Of a stretch of 64,000 nt of DNA, positions 8,057 through 16,566 are shown one piece after another (positions within the stretch are counted from its first letter, which is position 1; each line of letters opens with the position of its first letter). The notes under the pieces were generated by a model. It did no database searches. It was not told the origin of the DNA and was given only the letters and a program-made list of their open reading frames with translations. The stretch comes from Pseudochelatococcus sp050946405 (lineage in GTDB: Bacteria > Pseudomonadota > Alphaproteobacteria > Rhizobiales > Beijerinckiaceae), in contig NZ_JBMNUS010000013.1 of assembly GCF_050946405.1 (NCBI RefSeq), forward strand, positions 71,443-135,442. The letters are read 5' to 3'. Made by a program: the position numbers and the translations under genes.

Positions 8057-9741
8057 TGGCCGATCATCTCATTCTGGGCGGCGGGTCTGCGGGCTGCGTG
8101 CTGGCGGCGCGGCTTTCGGAGGATGCGCGGCGCGCCGTGATTCTGGTGGAGGCGGGCCGCAACATCGCCGCGGACGACGTTCCCGACGATATCCGCAGCC
8201 GCTATCCGGGCCGGGCCTATCTCGACACCTCCAACATATGGCAGGCGCTGCGGGCGCTGATGGGCGAGGCCATGCCGCGCCCGTCGCGGCGCTACGAGCA
8301 GGCGCGGCTGCTGGGCGGCGGCTCCGCCATCAACGCGCTGATGGCGAACCGGGGTGCGCCGGCGGATTACGACGAATGGGAGGCGCTCGGCGCCGCCGGC
8401 TGGAACTGGGACGCCTGCCTGCCCTTCTTCCTCGGCATCGAGGCCGACCGCGATTTCGACGGCCCGCTGCATGGCGCGAACGGCCCGCTCTCCATCCGCC
8501 GCATCGGCGACGACAGGATATCGCCATTCGTGGATGCGGTGCTGAAAACGCTCGACGCGCGCGGCCATCCGCAGCGTGCCGACCAGAACGGCGTCTGGCA
8601 GGACGGTGCGTTTCGCGGCGCCGTCGCCGTGAGCGACGCGGGCGAGCGGCTGCCCACGTCCATCGCCTATCTCACGCCGGAGGTCCGGCGCCGGCCCAAT
8701 CTCACGCTGCTCACCGGCCATCAGGCCGCCCGCATTCTCTTCGACGGCCGGCGGGCCGTGGGGGCGGAGATCGTCGGCCCGGACGGCGGTTCGCGCACGA
8801 TCCGCGCGCGCGAGGTCATCGTCGCGGCGGGCGCGATCCATACGCCGGCGCTGTTGCTGCGCTCGGGCGTCGGCCAGCCGGAGGCGCTGCGCGATATCGG
8901 CGTTCCGGTCGTGGCGTCCGCCGCGGGCGTGGGGCGCAACCTGATGGAGCATCCCTCCATCGCCGTCGCCGCCTATCTGCCGCCGGCGATGCGCGCGCCC
9001 GACCCGCGCGAGCACCATGAACAGGGCGTGTGGCGCTACTCCTCCGGCCTGCCGGAGACGCCGGCGGGCGACATGCACGCCGCCATCCTGTCGCGTTCCG
9101 GCTGGCATTCGGTGGGCGGGCGCATCGGCAGCCTGTTCTTCTGGGTCAACAAGTCGTACTCGCGCGGCTTTCTGAAGCTCGCGGACGCCGATCCCCGCGC
9201 CGAGCCCTTCGTCGATTTCCGCATGCTGTCCGACGCGCGCGATCTGGAGCGGCTGAAGACGGCGCTCCGGCTGGGCGCGGAAGTGCTCGCCGATCCGCGC
9301 CTTGCCGGCGGCATCGGCCCGGTCTTCCCGTCGAGCTATACGCCGCGCGTGGCGAAGATCGCGCTTCCCGGCCGCTGGAACGCCTTCCAGCGCGGCCTTC
9401 TCGCGGCGATGCTCGACGGGGCGGGGCCTCTGCGCGGCGCGCTCATCCATGCGCTCGTGACCCTCGGGACGACGATGGACGGCCTGCTGCGGGACGACGG
9501 GGCGCTGACGGATTTCGTGCGCCGCAACGTCGGCGGCACCTGGCACGCCTCCGGCACCTGCCGCATGGGCGCGGATGGCGATCCCGAAGCCGTCACCACG
9601 CCGCGGGGCAAGGTGCGGGGCGTCGAGGGCCTGCGCATCGCGGACGCCTCGCTCATGCCGTCGATTCCCCGTGCAAACACCAACATTCCGACGATCATGA
9701 TCGCGGAACGCATTGCCGATTTCGTCCGCAAGGGGTTTTAA
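8053..9741 (+). CDS. GMC-family FAD oxidoreductase (choline/alcohol dehydrogenase-like)
   Basis: 562-residue glucose-methanol-choline oxidoreductase. The N-terminal ADP-binding motif LILGGGSAGCVLAARLSE binds FAD, the GMC signature ARLLGGGSAINALMANRG follows near residue 90, and the active-site His lies in GTWHASGTCRMG. The second GMC signature is GAIHTPALLLRSGVG. Members oxidise primary alcohols, including choline, to aldehydes. The aldehyde dehydrogenase 33 bp downstream would then oxidise the product, like the BetA/BetB pair, although there is no decisive choline-specific feature. Two adjacent ATGs (8053 and 8056) are both possible starts. Confidence 0.9.
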   Translation: MMADHLILGGGSAGCVLAARLSEDARRAVILVEAGRNIAADDVPDDIRSRYPGRAYLDTSNIWQALRALMGEAMPRPSRRYEQARLLGGGSAINALMANRGAPADYDEWEALGAAGWNWDACLPFFLGIEADRDFDGPLHGANGPLSIRRIGDDRISPFVDAVLKTLDARGHPQRADQNGVWQDGAFRGAVAVSDAGERLPTSIAYLTPEVRRRPNLTLLTGHQAARILFDGRRAVGAEIVGPDGGSRTIRAREVIVAAGAIHTPALLLRSGVGQPEALRDIGVPVVASAAGVGRNLMEHPSIAVAAYLPPAMRAPDPREHHEQGVWRYSSGLPETPAGDMHAAILSRSGWHSVGGRIGSLFFWVNKSYSRGFLKLADADPRAEPFVDFRMLSDARDLERLKTALRLGAEVLADPRLAGGIGPVFPSSYTPRVAKIALPGRWNAFQRGLLAAMLDGAGPLRGALIHALVTLGTTMDGLLRDDGALTDFVRRNVGGTWHASGTCRMGADGDPEAVTTPRGKVRGVEGLRIADASLMPSIPRANTNIPTIMIAERIADFVRKGF

Positions 9742-9774
9742 AAGGGTGTCATTCATCCACGGGGAGCAGACGAC

Positions 9775-11202
9775 ATGAAGAACGCACATCACTTCTACAT
9801 CGACGGCGCCTGGGTTGCCCCTCTGGGCGGGAGCGCGCTCGACGTCATCGATCCGGCCACGGAGCAGCCGTTCGCCTCGATCGCGCTCGGCACGGCGGCC
9901 GACGCCCGGCGTGCCGTCGCCGCCGCCCGCAAGGCGTTCCCAGCCTTCTCACAAAGCCCGCGCGCCGACAGGCTGGCGCTGCTCGAGCGCATCGCGGAAA
10001 TCCTCAAGCGGCGCAACGACGAGATCGGCGACATCATCTCGCGCGAGATGGGCGCTCCCCGGCAAATGGCGCGCGAGGAACAGGCGGGCAGCGGACGCTA
10101 CCATTTCAGGGAAACGATCCGCGCCTTCCGCGATTTCTCCTTCGAATACATGCAGGGTTCCACGCGCATCGTGCATGAGGCGGCCGGCGTCGTGGCCATG
10201 ATCACGCCGTGGAACTGGCCGCTCAACCAGATCGCCTGCAAGGTCGCGCCGGCGCTCGCCACCGGCTGCACGATGGTGCTGAAACCTTCCGAGATCGCAC
10301 CCCTCAACGCCGTGATCTTCGCGGAAGTGCTGGAAGAGGCGGGCGTGCCGCCGGGCGTGTTCAATCTCGTGCACGGCGACGGGCCGACCGTGGGCGCGGC
10401 GCTGTCGAGCGATCCCGACGTCGACATGGTGTCGTTCACCGGTTCCACCCGCGCCGGCATCGCCGTGGCGCACGCGGCGGCGCCCACGGTGAAGCGGGTG
10501 CATCAGGAACTGGGCGGCAAGTCGCCCAACATCGTCCTGCGAAGCGCGCCGTTCGAGGAGGCCGTGCGCGCGGGCGTTCTCAAGTGCTTCGACAATTCCG
10601 GCCAGTCGTGCAACGCGCCGACGCGCATGCTGGTGCCGCAGGAGCGCATGGACGACGCCGTCCGCATCGCCGCCGCCGCGGCGGACGCCCTGCGTGTCGG
10701 CCCGCCCGACGCGGCCGACACCGACCTCGGCCCGGTCGTCAGCCGCGCCCAGTTCGACCGCATCCAGGCGCTGATCGCCAGGGGCATCGAGGAAGGCGCG
10801 GAACTGGCCGCCGGCGGTCCCGGCCGGCCGGTGCACCTCAATGCGGGCTACTACGTCCGCCCGACGGTGTTCGGGCGCGTCACCAATGACATGACCATCG
10901 CGCGGGAGGAGATTTTCGGGCCGGTCCTCTCCATCATCGGCTACGGCGCCACGGAGGAGGCGGTGGCCATCGCCAACGATACGCCCTACGGTCTTGCCGC
11001 CTATGTGCAGGGCGCGCAGGAAGAGGCGCGCTCGCTTGCCCCGCTGCTGCGCGCCGGCGTGGTGCGGCTGAATGCCTCCGCCTGGGACGGCGCGGCGCCG
11101 TTCGGCGGCTACAAGCAATCCGGCAACGGGCGCGAATACGGCCGGTTCGGCCTGCACGAGTTCAGCGAGATCAAGGCCGTCGTCGGCTTCGACGAGGCGT
11201 GA
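9775..11202 (+). CDS. NAD(P)-dependent aldehyde dehydrogenase
   Basis: 475-residue aldehyde dehydrogenase oxidising an aldehyde to its acid. Catalytic Cys279 lies in NSGQSCNAPTRM, the general-base Glu in VHQELGGKSPN, and the cofactor-binding FTGSTRAG is present, with EEIFGPVLS towards the C-terminus. The length is normal and the start follows GGGGAG. It lies directly after the GMC oxidoreductase and before a second, divergent aldehyde dehydrogenase, so the operon probably handles two aldehydes in sequence, or one amine-derived and one alcohol-derived. Confidence 0.92.
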   Translation: MKNAHHFYIDGAWVAPLGGSALDVIDPATEQPFASIALGTAADARRAVAAARKAFPAFSQSPRADRLALLERIAEILKRRNDEIGDIISREMGAPRQMAREEQAGSGRYHFRETIRAFRDFSFEYMQGSTRIVHEAAGVVAMITPWNWPLNQIACKVAPALATGCTMVLKPSEIAPLNAVIFAEVLEEAGVPPGVFNLVHGDGPTVGAALSSDPDVDMVSFTGSTRAGIAVAHAAAPTVKRVHQELGGKSPNIVLRSAPFEEAVRAGVLKCFDNSGQSCNAPTRMLVPQERMDDAVRIAAAAADALRVGPPDAADTDLGPVVSRAQFDRIQALIARGIEEGAELAAGGPGRPVHLNAGYYVRPTVFGRVTNDMTIAREEIFGPVLSIIGYGATEEAVAIANDTPYGLAAYVQGAQEEARSLAPLLRAGVVRLNASAWDGAAPFGGYKQSGNGREYGRFGLHEFSEIKAVVGFDEA

Positions 11203-11240
11203 AAACGGCCGGCGACGGGCCATCATCAGGGGAAAGAACG

Positions 11241-12698
11241 ATGCTTGAGCTTCAGGATGCTTCGCTTCTCGTGTCCCGCTGCCTGATCGGCGGCGAATGG
11301 ATCGCGGGGGGCGGCGAGACGGTCGCGGTCGACGATCCGGCGACGGGCGGGATCGTCGGCCATGTGCCGGCCGCCGGGGAAGCGGAAACCGCGCAGGCGA
11401 TAGCCGCCGCCGCCACGGCGCTGAAGGAATGGCGCAAGCGCCCCGCCGCCGAGCGGGCGGCGCTGCTGGAACGCTGGCACGAACTCGTCCTCGCCAATGT
11501 CGAGGATCTCGCGCGCATCATGACGGCGGAGCAGGGCAAGCCGTTGCCGGAAGCGCGGGACGAGATCCGCTATGGCGCGTCCTTCATCAAGTGGTTCGCC
11601 GAGGAGGCGCGCCGCATCCACGGCGGCACGGTGCCCGCGCCCGCGAGCGACCGGCGCATCCTGACGCTGAAGGAGCCGGTCGGCGTCTGCGCCATCATCA
11701 CGCCGTGGAATTTTCCCAACGCCATGATCACCCGCAAGGTGGCGCCGGCGCTGGCGGCGGGCTGCACGGTGATCGTCAAGCCGTCCGAGTTCACGCCCTA
11801 TTCGGCGCTGGCGCTCGGCGTGCTGGCGGAGCGCGCGGGCATTCCCGGCGGCGTGATCAACATTCTCACCGGGCTGCCGCAGGCCATCGGCAAGACCCTG
11901 CTGGACAGCGACATCGTGCGCAAGGTGTCGTTCACCGGCTCCACGCGCGTGGGCTCGCTGCTGATGGCCGGCAGCGCGCCGACGGTCAAGCGGCTGTCGC
12001 TGGAACTGGGCGGCAACGCGCCCTTCATCGTCTTCGACGACGCCGATCTCGATGCCGCCGTCGAGGGCGCGCTGGCGTCGAAGTTCCGCAACGGCGGGCA
12101 GACCTGCGTCTGCGCCAACCGCCTGCTGGTGCACGAGCGCATCTACGACGCTTTCGCCGACAGGCTGGCGCAGCGGGTGAACGCGCTGAAGGTGGGGCCG
12201 GGCTTCGCCGAGGGCACGCAGATCGGCCCCATGATCAACGACGCCGCCGTGGAGAAGATCAACGACCACGTGGCGGACGCGCTGGCGCGGGGCGCCCGCA
12301 ACCTGACGCCGCGGACCGATCTGCCGCAGGGGCGCCGCTACGTCGCGCCCGTGGTGCTCGCCGATGCGGCCGCCGGCATGCGCCTCGCGGATGAGGAAAC
12401 CTTCGGCCCCGTGGCGCCGCTGTTCAGGTTCCGCACCGACGACGAGGCGATCGCCTTCGCCAACGGCACGCCCTTCGGCCTTGCCGCCTACTTCTTCACG
12501 CAGAACCTCAAGCGCGCCTTCACGGTGGGCGAGGCGCTGGAATTCGGCATGGTGGGGCTCAACACGGGCAGCATTTCCATGGCGGTCGCGCCGTTCGGCG
12601 GCGTGAAGCAATCGGGGCTCGGCCGGGAAGGCGGGCGCGAGGGCATCGAGGAATATCTTGAGACGAAGGCGTTCCACATCGGCGGCCTGAACGGCTGA
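11241..12698 (+). CDS. NAD(P)-dependent succinate-semialdehyde dehydrogenase-like enzyme (GabD family)
   Basis: 485 residues from the ATG at 11241, which has a good GGGGAAAG Shine-Dalgarno; an in-frame start at 11199 overlaps the previous stop and is less likely. The sequence is GabD-like: MTAEQGKPLPEARDEI, TPWNFPNAMITRKVAPALAA, FTGSTRVG, Glu in LELGGNAPF, catalytic Cys289 in GGQTCVCANRLL, and EETFGPVAPLFRF. GabD enzymes oxidise succinate semialdehyde to succinate, the last step of 4-aminobutyrate and putrescine degradation, which fits an amine-degrading operon with an omega-aminotransferase nearby. Glutarate semialdehyde is an alternative substrate. Confidence 0.88.
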   Translation: MLELQDASLLVSRCLIGGEWIAGGGETVAVDDPATGGIVGHVPAAGEAETAQAIAAAATALKEWRKRPAAERAALLERWHELVLANVEDLARIMTAEQGKPLPEARDEIRYGASFIKWFAEEARRIHGGTVPAPASDRRILTLKEPVGVCAIITPWNFPNAMITRKVAPALAAGCTVIVKPSEFTPYSALALGVLAERAGIPGGVINILTGLPQAIGKTLLDSDIVRKVSFTGSTRVGSLLMAGSAPTVKRLSLELGGNAPFIVFDDADLDAAVEGALASKFRNGGQTCVCANRLLVHERIYDAFADRLAQRVNALKVGPGFAEGTQIGPMINDAAVEKINDHVADALARGARNLTPRTDLPQGRRYVAPVVLADAAAGMRLADEETFGPVAPLFRFRTDDEAIAFANGTPFGLAAYFFTQNLKRAFTVGEALEFGMVGLNTGSISMAVAPFGGVKQSGLGREGGREGIEEYLETKAFHIGGLNG

Positions 12699-12716
12699 AG
12701 CCTCCACGGAGTTGAG

Positions 12717-13793
12717 ATGAGCGACAGAACTTATGACATCGCGGTGATTCCCGGCGACGGCATCGGCAAGGAGGTGATGCCGGAGGGCGTGCGCGCGCTG
12801 GAAGCCGCCGCGCGCCGCTTCGGCTTCGGCATCAGGCAGACGTGGCACGATTTCGCCAGTTGCGATTACTACGCGAAGCACGGAAGCATGATGCCGGAGG
12901 ACTGGAAGGAGCGCCTGGGCCGCCCGTCCGCGTTGTTCTTCGGCGCGGTGGGCTGGCCGGATACGGTGCCCGATCATGTATCGCTGTGGGGATCGCTGCT
13001 GCAATTCCGCCGCGAATACGATCAATACGTCAACCTGCGGCCGGTACGCCTGATGGAGGGCGTGCCTTGCCCGCTCGCCGGTCGCAAGCCGGGCGACATC
13101 GATTTCTGGGTGGTGCGCGAGAACACGGAAGGCGAGTATTCGTCCGTCGGCGGGCGCATGTTCGCCGGCACGGAGCGCGAGATCGTGTTGCAGGAAACGG
13201 TGATGACGCGCCACGGCGTCGACCGCATCCTGCGCTTCGCCTTCGAGCTGGCCCGGAAGCGCCCGCGCCGGCAACTGACGTCGGCCACCAAATCGAACGG
13301 CATCGCCATCACCATGCCCTATTGGGACGAGCGGGTGGAGGCCATCGGCGCGGAATATCCCGAAGTGGCGCACAACAAGTTCCACATCGATATCCTCACC
13401 GCCAACTTCGTTCTCAAGCCGCAGATCTTCGATGTCGTCGTCGGCTCCAACCTGTTCGGCGACATCCTGTCCGATCTCGGCCCGGCGTGCGCCGGCACCA
13501 TCGGCATCGCGCCGTCCGGCAACATCAATCCCGAGGGCGATCATCCGTCGCTGTTCGAGCCCGTGCACGGCTCGGCGCCGGACATCGCCGGCCGGAACGT
13601 CGCCAACCCGATCGGACAGATATGGTCGGCGGCGATGATGCTCGACCATCTCGGCGAGGCGGAAGCCGCTGCGGCCATCGTGCAGGCCATCGAGGCGGTG
13701 CTGAAGGAGCCCGCCTTGCGCACCCGCGATCTCGGCGGCCGCGCCGATACCGTCACATGCGGCAAGGCGATCGCCGACGCCATCGGCGGATAG
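12717..13793 (+). CDS. Isocitrate/isopropylmalate-family dehydrogenase, tartrate/D-malate dehydrogenase type (TtuC/DmlA-like)
   Basis: 358-residue metal- and NAD-dependent beta-decarboxylating dehydrogenase. It opens with DIAVIPGDGIGKEV, has the substrate-binding LLQFRREYDQYVNLRP, the VVRENTEGEYSSVGG loop and the metal site region VVVGSNLFGDILSDLGPA, and ends with the NAD-binding FEPVHGSAPDIAG. The segment TMPYWDERV is typical of the tartrate/D-malate branch rather than LeuB. It starts 18 bp after the semialdehyde dehydrogenase and is probably the distal enzyme of the operon, acting on a 2-hydroxy diacid to give a 2-keto acid. Confidence 0.88.
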   Translation: MSDRTYDIAVIPGDGIGKEVMPEGVRALEAAARRFGFGIRQTWHDFASCDYYAKHGSMMPEDWKERLGRPSALFFGAVGWPDTVPDHVSLWGSLLQFRREYDQYVNLRPVRLMEGVPCPLAGRKPGDIDFWVVRENTEGEYSSVGGRMFAGTEREIVLQETVMTRHGVDRILRFAFELARKRPRRQLTSATKSNGIAITMPYWDERVEAIGAEYPEVAHNKFHIDILTANFVLKPQIFDVVVGSNLFGDILSDLGPACAGTIGIAPSGNINPEGDHPSLFEPVHGSAPDIAGRNVANPIGQIWSAAMMLDHLGEAEAAAAIVQAIEAVLKEPALRTRDLGGRADTVTCGKAIADAIGG

Positions 13794-13801
13794 AGCATCG
13801 T

Positions 13802-13831
13802 GCGTTCAAGCCGATCGATCGGCTTGAACGC
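13802..13831. repeat. Perfect 30-bp palindrome
   Basis: The arms GCGTTCAAGCCGATC (13802-13816) and its exact complement (13817-13831) meet with no spacer, 8 bp after the dehydrogenase stop. No T-tract follows. It may be a strong hairpin ending the operon, a protein-binding site, or a copy of a dispersed intergenic element. Confidence 0.6.
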
Positions 13832-13877
13832 AAATTGCTCCGGTGTCGGTAAAATATATTTCAAATCAGCAGGATGC

Positions 13878-13912
13878 GGGACTTCCGCGTTTCGGGAAAA
13901 CGCGGAAGTCCC
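13878..13912. promoter_or_regulatory. 15-bp perfect stem-loop in the leader of the cupin gene
   Basis: GGGACTTCCGCGTTT (13878-13892), a 5-nt loop, and the exact complement (13898-13912). It ends 18 bp before the cupin start codon, just upstream of its ribosome-binding site GGGAGAAG. Its place suggests an mRNA leader structure or a terminator/attenuator separating the cupin from the operon. Confidence 0.5.
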
Positions 13913-13930
13913 CTGAACGGGAGAAGCTGG

Positions 13931-14284
13931 ATGAGCAACCTGATCGTGTTCGACCTTGAGAACCTCGGCGCGCCCGAGGAGAGCGAGGCCGCGCCGGAGC
14001 GCCTTGTCGAAGGCCGGCCGACCTACAAGACGTGGGAGAAGGATGTCGTCGACGACGGGCGCATCCGTTCCGGCGTGTGGGAAGCGACGCCCGGCGCCAC
14101 CCGCTCCGTGAAGGGCGAGACGTGGGAGTTCTGCACGATCCTCTCCGGCGTCGTCGAACTGGCGGAAGAGGGCGGCGAGACCCGCCGCCTTGCGGCGGGC
14201 GACACGTTCATCATGCGGCCGGGTTTCGTCGGCGTGTGGCGCACCATCGAGACGGTGCGCAAGCTGTGGGTGATCGTTTCCTGA
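13931..14284 (+). CDS. Small cupin-domain protein (Cupin_3/EutQ-like)
   Basis: A 117-residue single-domain protein. The start at 13931 has a GGGAGAAG Shine-Dalgarno. From about residue 45 a cupin beta-barrel is visible: SGVWEATPGATRSVKGETWEF, then ILSGVVELAEEGG and RRLAAGDTFIMRPGFVGVW. This is the Cupin_3 pattern, where a Trp-Glu pair replaces the usual His-rich metal motif, as in EutQ-like and ureidoglycolate-hydrolase-related families. Role unknown; such proteins often sit at the ends of amine catabolic operons. It is convergent with the aminotransferase and followed by a strong terminator. Confidence 0.8.
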   Translation: MSNLIVFDLENLGAPEESEAAPERLVEGRPTYKTWEKDVVDDGRIRSGVWEATPGATRSVKGETWEFCTILSGVVELAEEGGETRRLAAGDTFIMRPGFVGVWRTIETVRKLWVIVS

Positions 14285-14344
14285 TACCCGCACGGCCGGG
14301 TTTGCGACCGCGCCGGCCCTGCTCAAGCCCGCGCGCAGGTCATC

Positions 14345-14374
14345 GGGCCGGATCGCGTCGATCCGGCCCTTTTT
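14345..14374 (+). terminator. Rho-independent terminator after the cupin gene
   Basis: Perfect 11-bp stem GGGCCGGATCG / CGATCCGGCCC with a 3-nt loop, directly followed by TTTTT. It lies 60 bp after the cupin stop and ends the + strand transcript before the convergent aminotransferase. Confidence 0.85.
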
Positions 14375-14388
14375 CTTCGCCGCGTCGA

Positions 14389-15729
14389 TTACTGTGCGCG
14401 GTTGAGCGCATCGCCGAGGACGGACACGATCTCGCCGATCTGCTCGCGCTCCACGATCAGCGGCGGCGACAGCGCGATGATGTCGCCGGTGACGCGGATC
14501 AGCACGCCCCGGTTGAGGCAGTCGATGAACACGTCATACGCGCGCGCGCCGGCGGCGCCGGGGCGGGAGGAAAGCTCGATGCCCGCGACGAGGCCGAGGA
14601 CGCGGATGTCGATGACGTTCGCGGCGCTCTTCAGGCTGAAGATCGCCTCCTGCCATTCTTCCGCGAGGCTCGCGCCGCGCGTCAGCAGGCCCTCGTCGGC
14701 GTAGATGTCGAGCGTCGCGATGCCGGCGGCGCAGGCGGCGGGGTGGCCCGAATAGGTGTAGCCGTGGAAAAGCTCGATGGCCGCCTCGGGGCCGGTCATC
14801 AGCGCGTCGTGCACCTTCCGCTGCACGAACACGGCGCCCATCGGAATGGTGCCGTTGGTCAGGCCCTTGGCGGTCGTCACGATATCCGGCGTGACGCCGA
14901 AGTAGTCCGTGGCGAAGGGCGTGCCGAGACGCCCGAAGCCGGTGATCACCTCGTCGAAGATGAGCAGGATGCCGTGGCGCGTCGCGATTTCGCGCAGGCG
15001 CTCCAGATACCCCTTCGGCGGCGGCAGCACGCCCGCCGACCCCGCGAGCGGCTCCACGATGACGGCGGCGATGGTTTCCGCGCCGTGCAGCGCCACCAGC
15101 CGCTCGAGATCGTCGGCCAGTTCCGCGCCGTGCTCGGGCAGGCCCTTCGTGAAGGCGTTGCGGGCGGGGTCATGGGTGTGGCGCAGATGGTCGGCGCCCG
15201 GCAGCAGCGGAAACACGCGCCGGTTGTTGACCAGCCCGCCGACCGAAAGGCCGCCGAAGCCGACGCCGTGATACCCGCGCTCGCGGCCGATGACGCGCGT
15301 GCGCGTGCCCTGCCCGATGGCGCGCTGGTAGGCGATGGCGATCTTCAGCGCCGTGTCGACCGATTCCGAGCCCGAATTGGTGAAGAAGATGCGGTCGAGC
15401 TGCGCGTCCGCGCCGCCCGGCGCGACGGCGGCGAGGCGCTCGGCGAACTCGAAGGCGATCGGATGGCCCATCTGGAACGAGGGGGCGTAATCGAGCGTGG
15501 CGAGCTGGCGCTCCACCGCCGCCGTGATCTGCCGCCGCCCGTGACCGGCGTTGACGCACCACAGGCCGGCCGTGCCGTCCAGCACGCGGCGGCCGTCGAC
15601 CGTGGTGTAGTGCATGCCCTCCGCCGCGGCCAGCAGGCGCGGCGCCTTCTTGAATTGCCGATTGGCGGTGAAGGGCATCCAGTAGTTGTCGAGGGACGGC
15701 GTGTTCGGCCTGTCGGCGGCGGTCGTCAT
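14389..15729 (-). CDS. Class III aminotransferase, omega-amino acid:pyruvate (beta-alanine:pyruvate) type
   Basis: 446-residue PLP enzyme. The start at 15729 has a good AGAGGAG Shine-Dalgarno. Diagnostic parts are LDNYWMPFTANRQFKK at the N-terminus, FFTNSGSESVDTALKIA, the PLP-contact IFDEVITGFGRLG, and Lys288 in TTAKGLTNGTIPMGAVF, which forms the Schiff base. The family transfers an omega-amino group (beta-alanine, 4-aminobutyrate or a diamine) to pyruvate, giving a semialdehyde and alanine. It is divergent from the PuuR-like regulator. Its alanine product links it logically to alr-dadA nearby, and its semialdehyde product to the GabD-like enzyme upstream. Confidence 0.93.
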   Translation of the reverse strand: MTTAADRPNTPSLDNYWMPFTANRQFKKAPRLLAAAEGMHYTTVDGRRVLDGTAGLWCVNAGHGRRQITAAVERQLATLDYAPSFQMGHPIAFEFAERLAAVAPGGADAQLDRIFFTNSGSESVDTALKIAIAYQRAIGQGTRTRVIGRERGYHGVGFGGLSVGGLVNNRRVFPLLPGADHLRHTHDPARNAFTKGLPEHGAELADDLERLVALHGAETIAAVIVEPLAGSAGVLPPPKGYLERLREIATRHGILLIFDEVITGFGRLGTPFATDYFGVTPDIVTTAKGLTNGTIPMGAVFVQRKVHDALMTGPEAAIELFHGYTYSGHPAACAAGIATLDIYADEGLLTRGASLAEEWQEAIFSLKSAANVIDIRVLGLVAGIELSSRPGAAGARAYDVFIDCLNRGVLIRVTGDIIALSPPLIVEREQIGEIVSVLGDALNRAQ

Positions 15730-15966
15730 GATGAAAGCTCCTCTGGCGGTTTTTCCCGTGGCGGGTGCAGGCAGCGTAATCACGGTTATGATTTGCCAAC
15801 AAGTCCTTTTCTGATGACTGATAACACGTTGAAATATATGGTGGTGCGCGTGGCCGTGTTTCGGTTTTCGAAACGGCTGCAACGCCGGAGGCTTTTCGGT
15901 CTGACGCGTTTTTCTCGCGCGGAGCGGCATCCGCTTCGCTTGGAAACGCTTTATCGCGGGGAGGGA
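15730..15966. promoter_or_regulatory. Divergent intergenic region between aminotransferase and PuuR-like regulator
   Basis: 237 bp, noticeably AT-richer than its flanks around 15770-15850. It must hold both promoters and probably the regulator's operators. I see no confident -35/-10 pair. An in-frame open stretch before the regulator (from 15814) is basic and low-complexity and not convincing as protein. Confidence 0.4.
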
Positions 15967-16518
15967 ATGTTGATCGACGATCTCGGCGGCCGGCTGCGCT
16001 ACGTCCGCACGCTTCACAATCTGTCGCAGCGGGAACTCGCCAAGCGGGTCGGCGTCACCAATTCCACCATCTCGCTGATCGAATCCAACACCAGCAACCC
16101 CTCGGTGGGCGCGCTGAAGCGCATTCTGGACGGCATCCCGATCAGCCTCGCGGACTTTTTCGGCCTTGAGCCGGCCGCGCCGAAGAAGGCGTTCTACCGC
16201 GAGGACGAGATGGTCGAGATCGGCAAGGGGCCGATATCCTACCGGCAGATCGGCGAGAACCTCGTGGGCCGCGCCATGCAGATTCTCAGGGAGCGTTACC
16301 AGCCCGGCGCGGATACAGGGGTGATTCCGCTGGTTCACGACGGCGAGGAAGGCGGCGTCGTTCTCAGCGGGCGGCTGGAGGTGACGGTGGACGGCGAGCG
16401 GCGCATTCTCGGCCCCGGCGACGCCTATTACTTCGAAAGTCGCCGCCCGCACCGCTTCCGCTGTCTCGGTCCCGTGCCGTGCGAGGTCGTGAGCGCCTGC
16501 ACGCCGCCTACATTCTAG
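15967..16518 (+). CDS. HTH-cupin transcriptional regulator, PuuR-like
   Basis: 183-residue regulator. The N-terminal XRE-type helix-turn-helix (LRYVRTLHNLSQRELAKRVG, then NSTISLIESN) is followed by a C-terminal cupin sensor domain ending in SACTPPTF, matching the end of E. coli PuuR (SAHTPTTF). Length matches PuuR (185). The ATG at 15967 follows GGGGAGGGA. PuuR represses putrescine catabolism and is relieved by putrescine. Here it is divergent from an omega-aminotransferase, which it probably controls, perhaps with the amine operon upstream. Confidence 0.85.
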   Translation: MLIDDLGGRLRYVRTLHNLSQRELAKRVGVTNSTISLIESNTSNPSVGALKRILDGIPISLADFFGLEPAAPKKAFYREDEMVEIGKGPISYRQIGENLVGRAMQILRERYQPGADTGVIPLVHDGEEGGVVLSGRLEVTVDGERRILGPGDAYYFESRRPHRFRCLGPVPCEVVSACTPPTF

Positions 16519-16525
16519 AGCGCGC

Positions 16526-16541
16526 TCCGTTCAAACGGAGA
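16526..16541. terminator. Short hairpin between convergent PuuR-like and Lrp genes
   Basis: CTCCGTT and AACGGAG separated by 2 nt, 8 bp after the regulator stop. No clear T-run, so termination is only possible. Confidence 0.35.
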
Positions 16542-16566
16542 AGGAGTTTCCGGCGAGGCAGCCGGC

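Noticed and set aside
14032..15966. Extension of the PuuR-like gene far upstream
   Set aside because: It is antisense to the aminotransferase and lacks conserved domains. The regulator has its own start with a good ribosome-binding site and the family's normal length.
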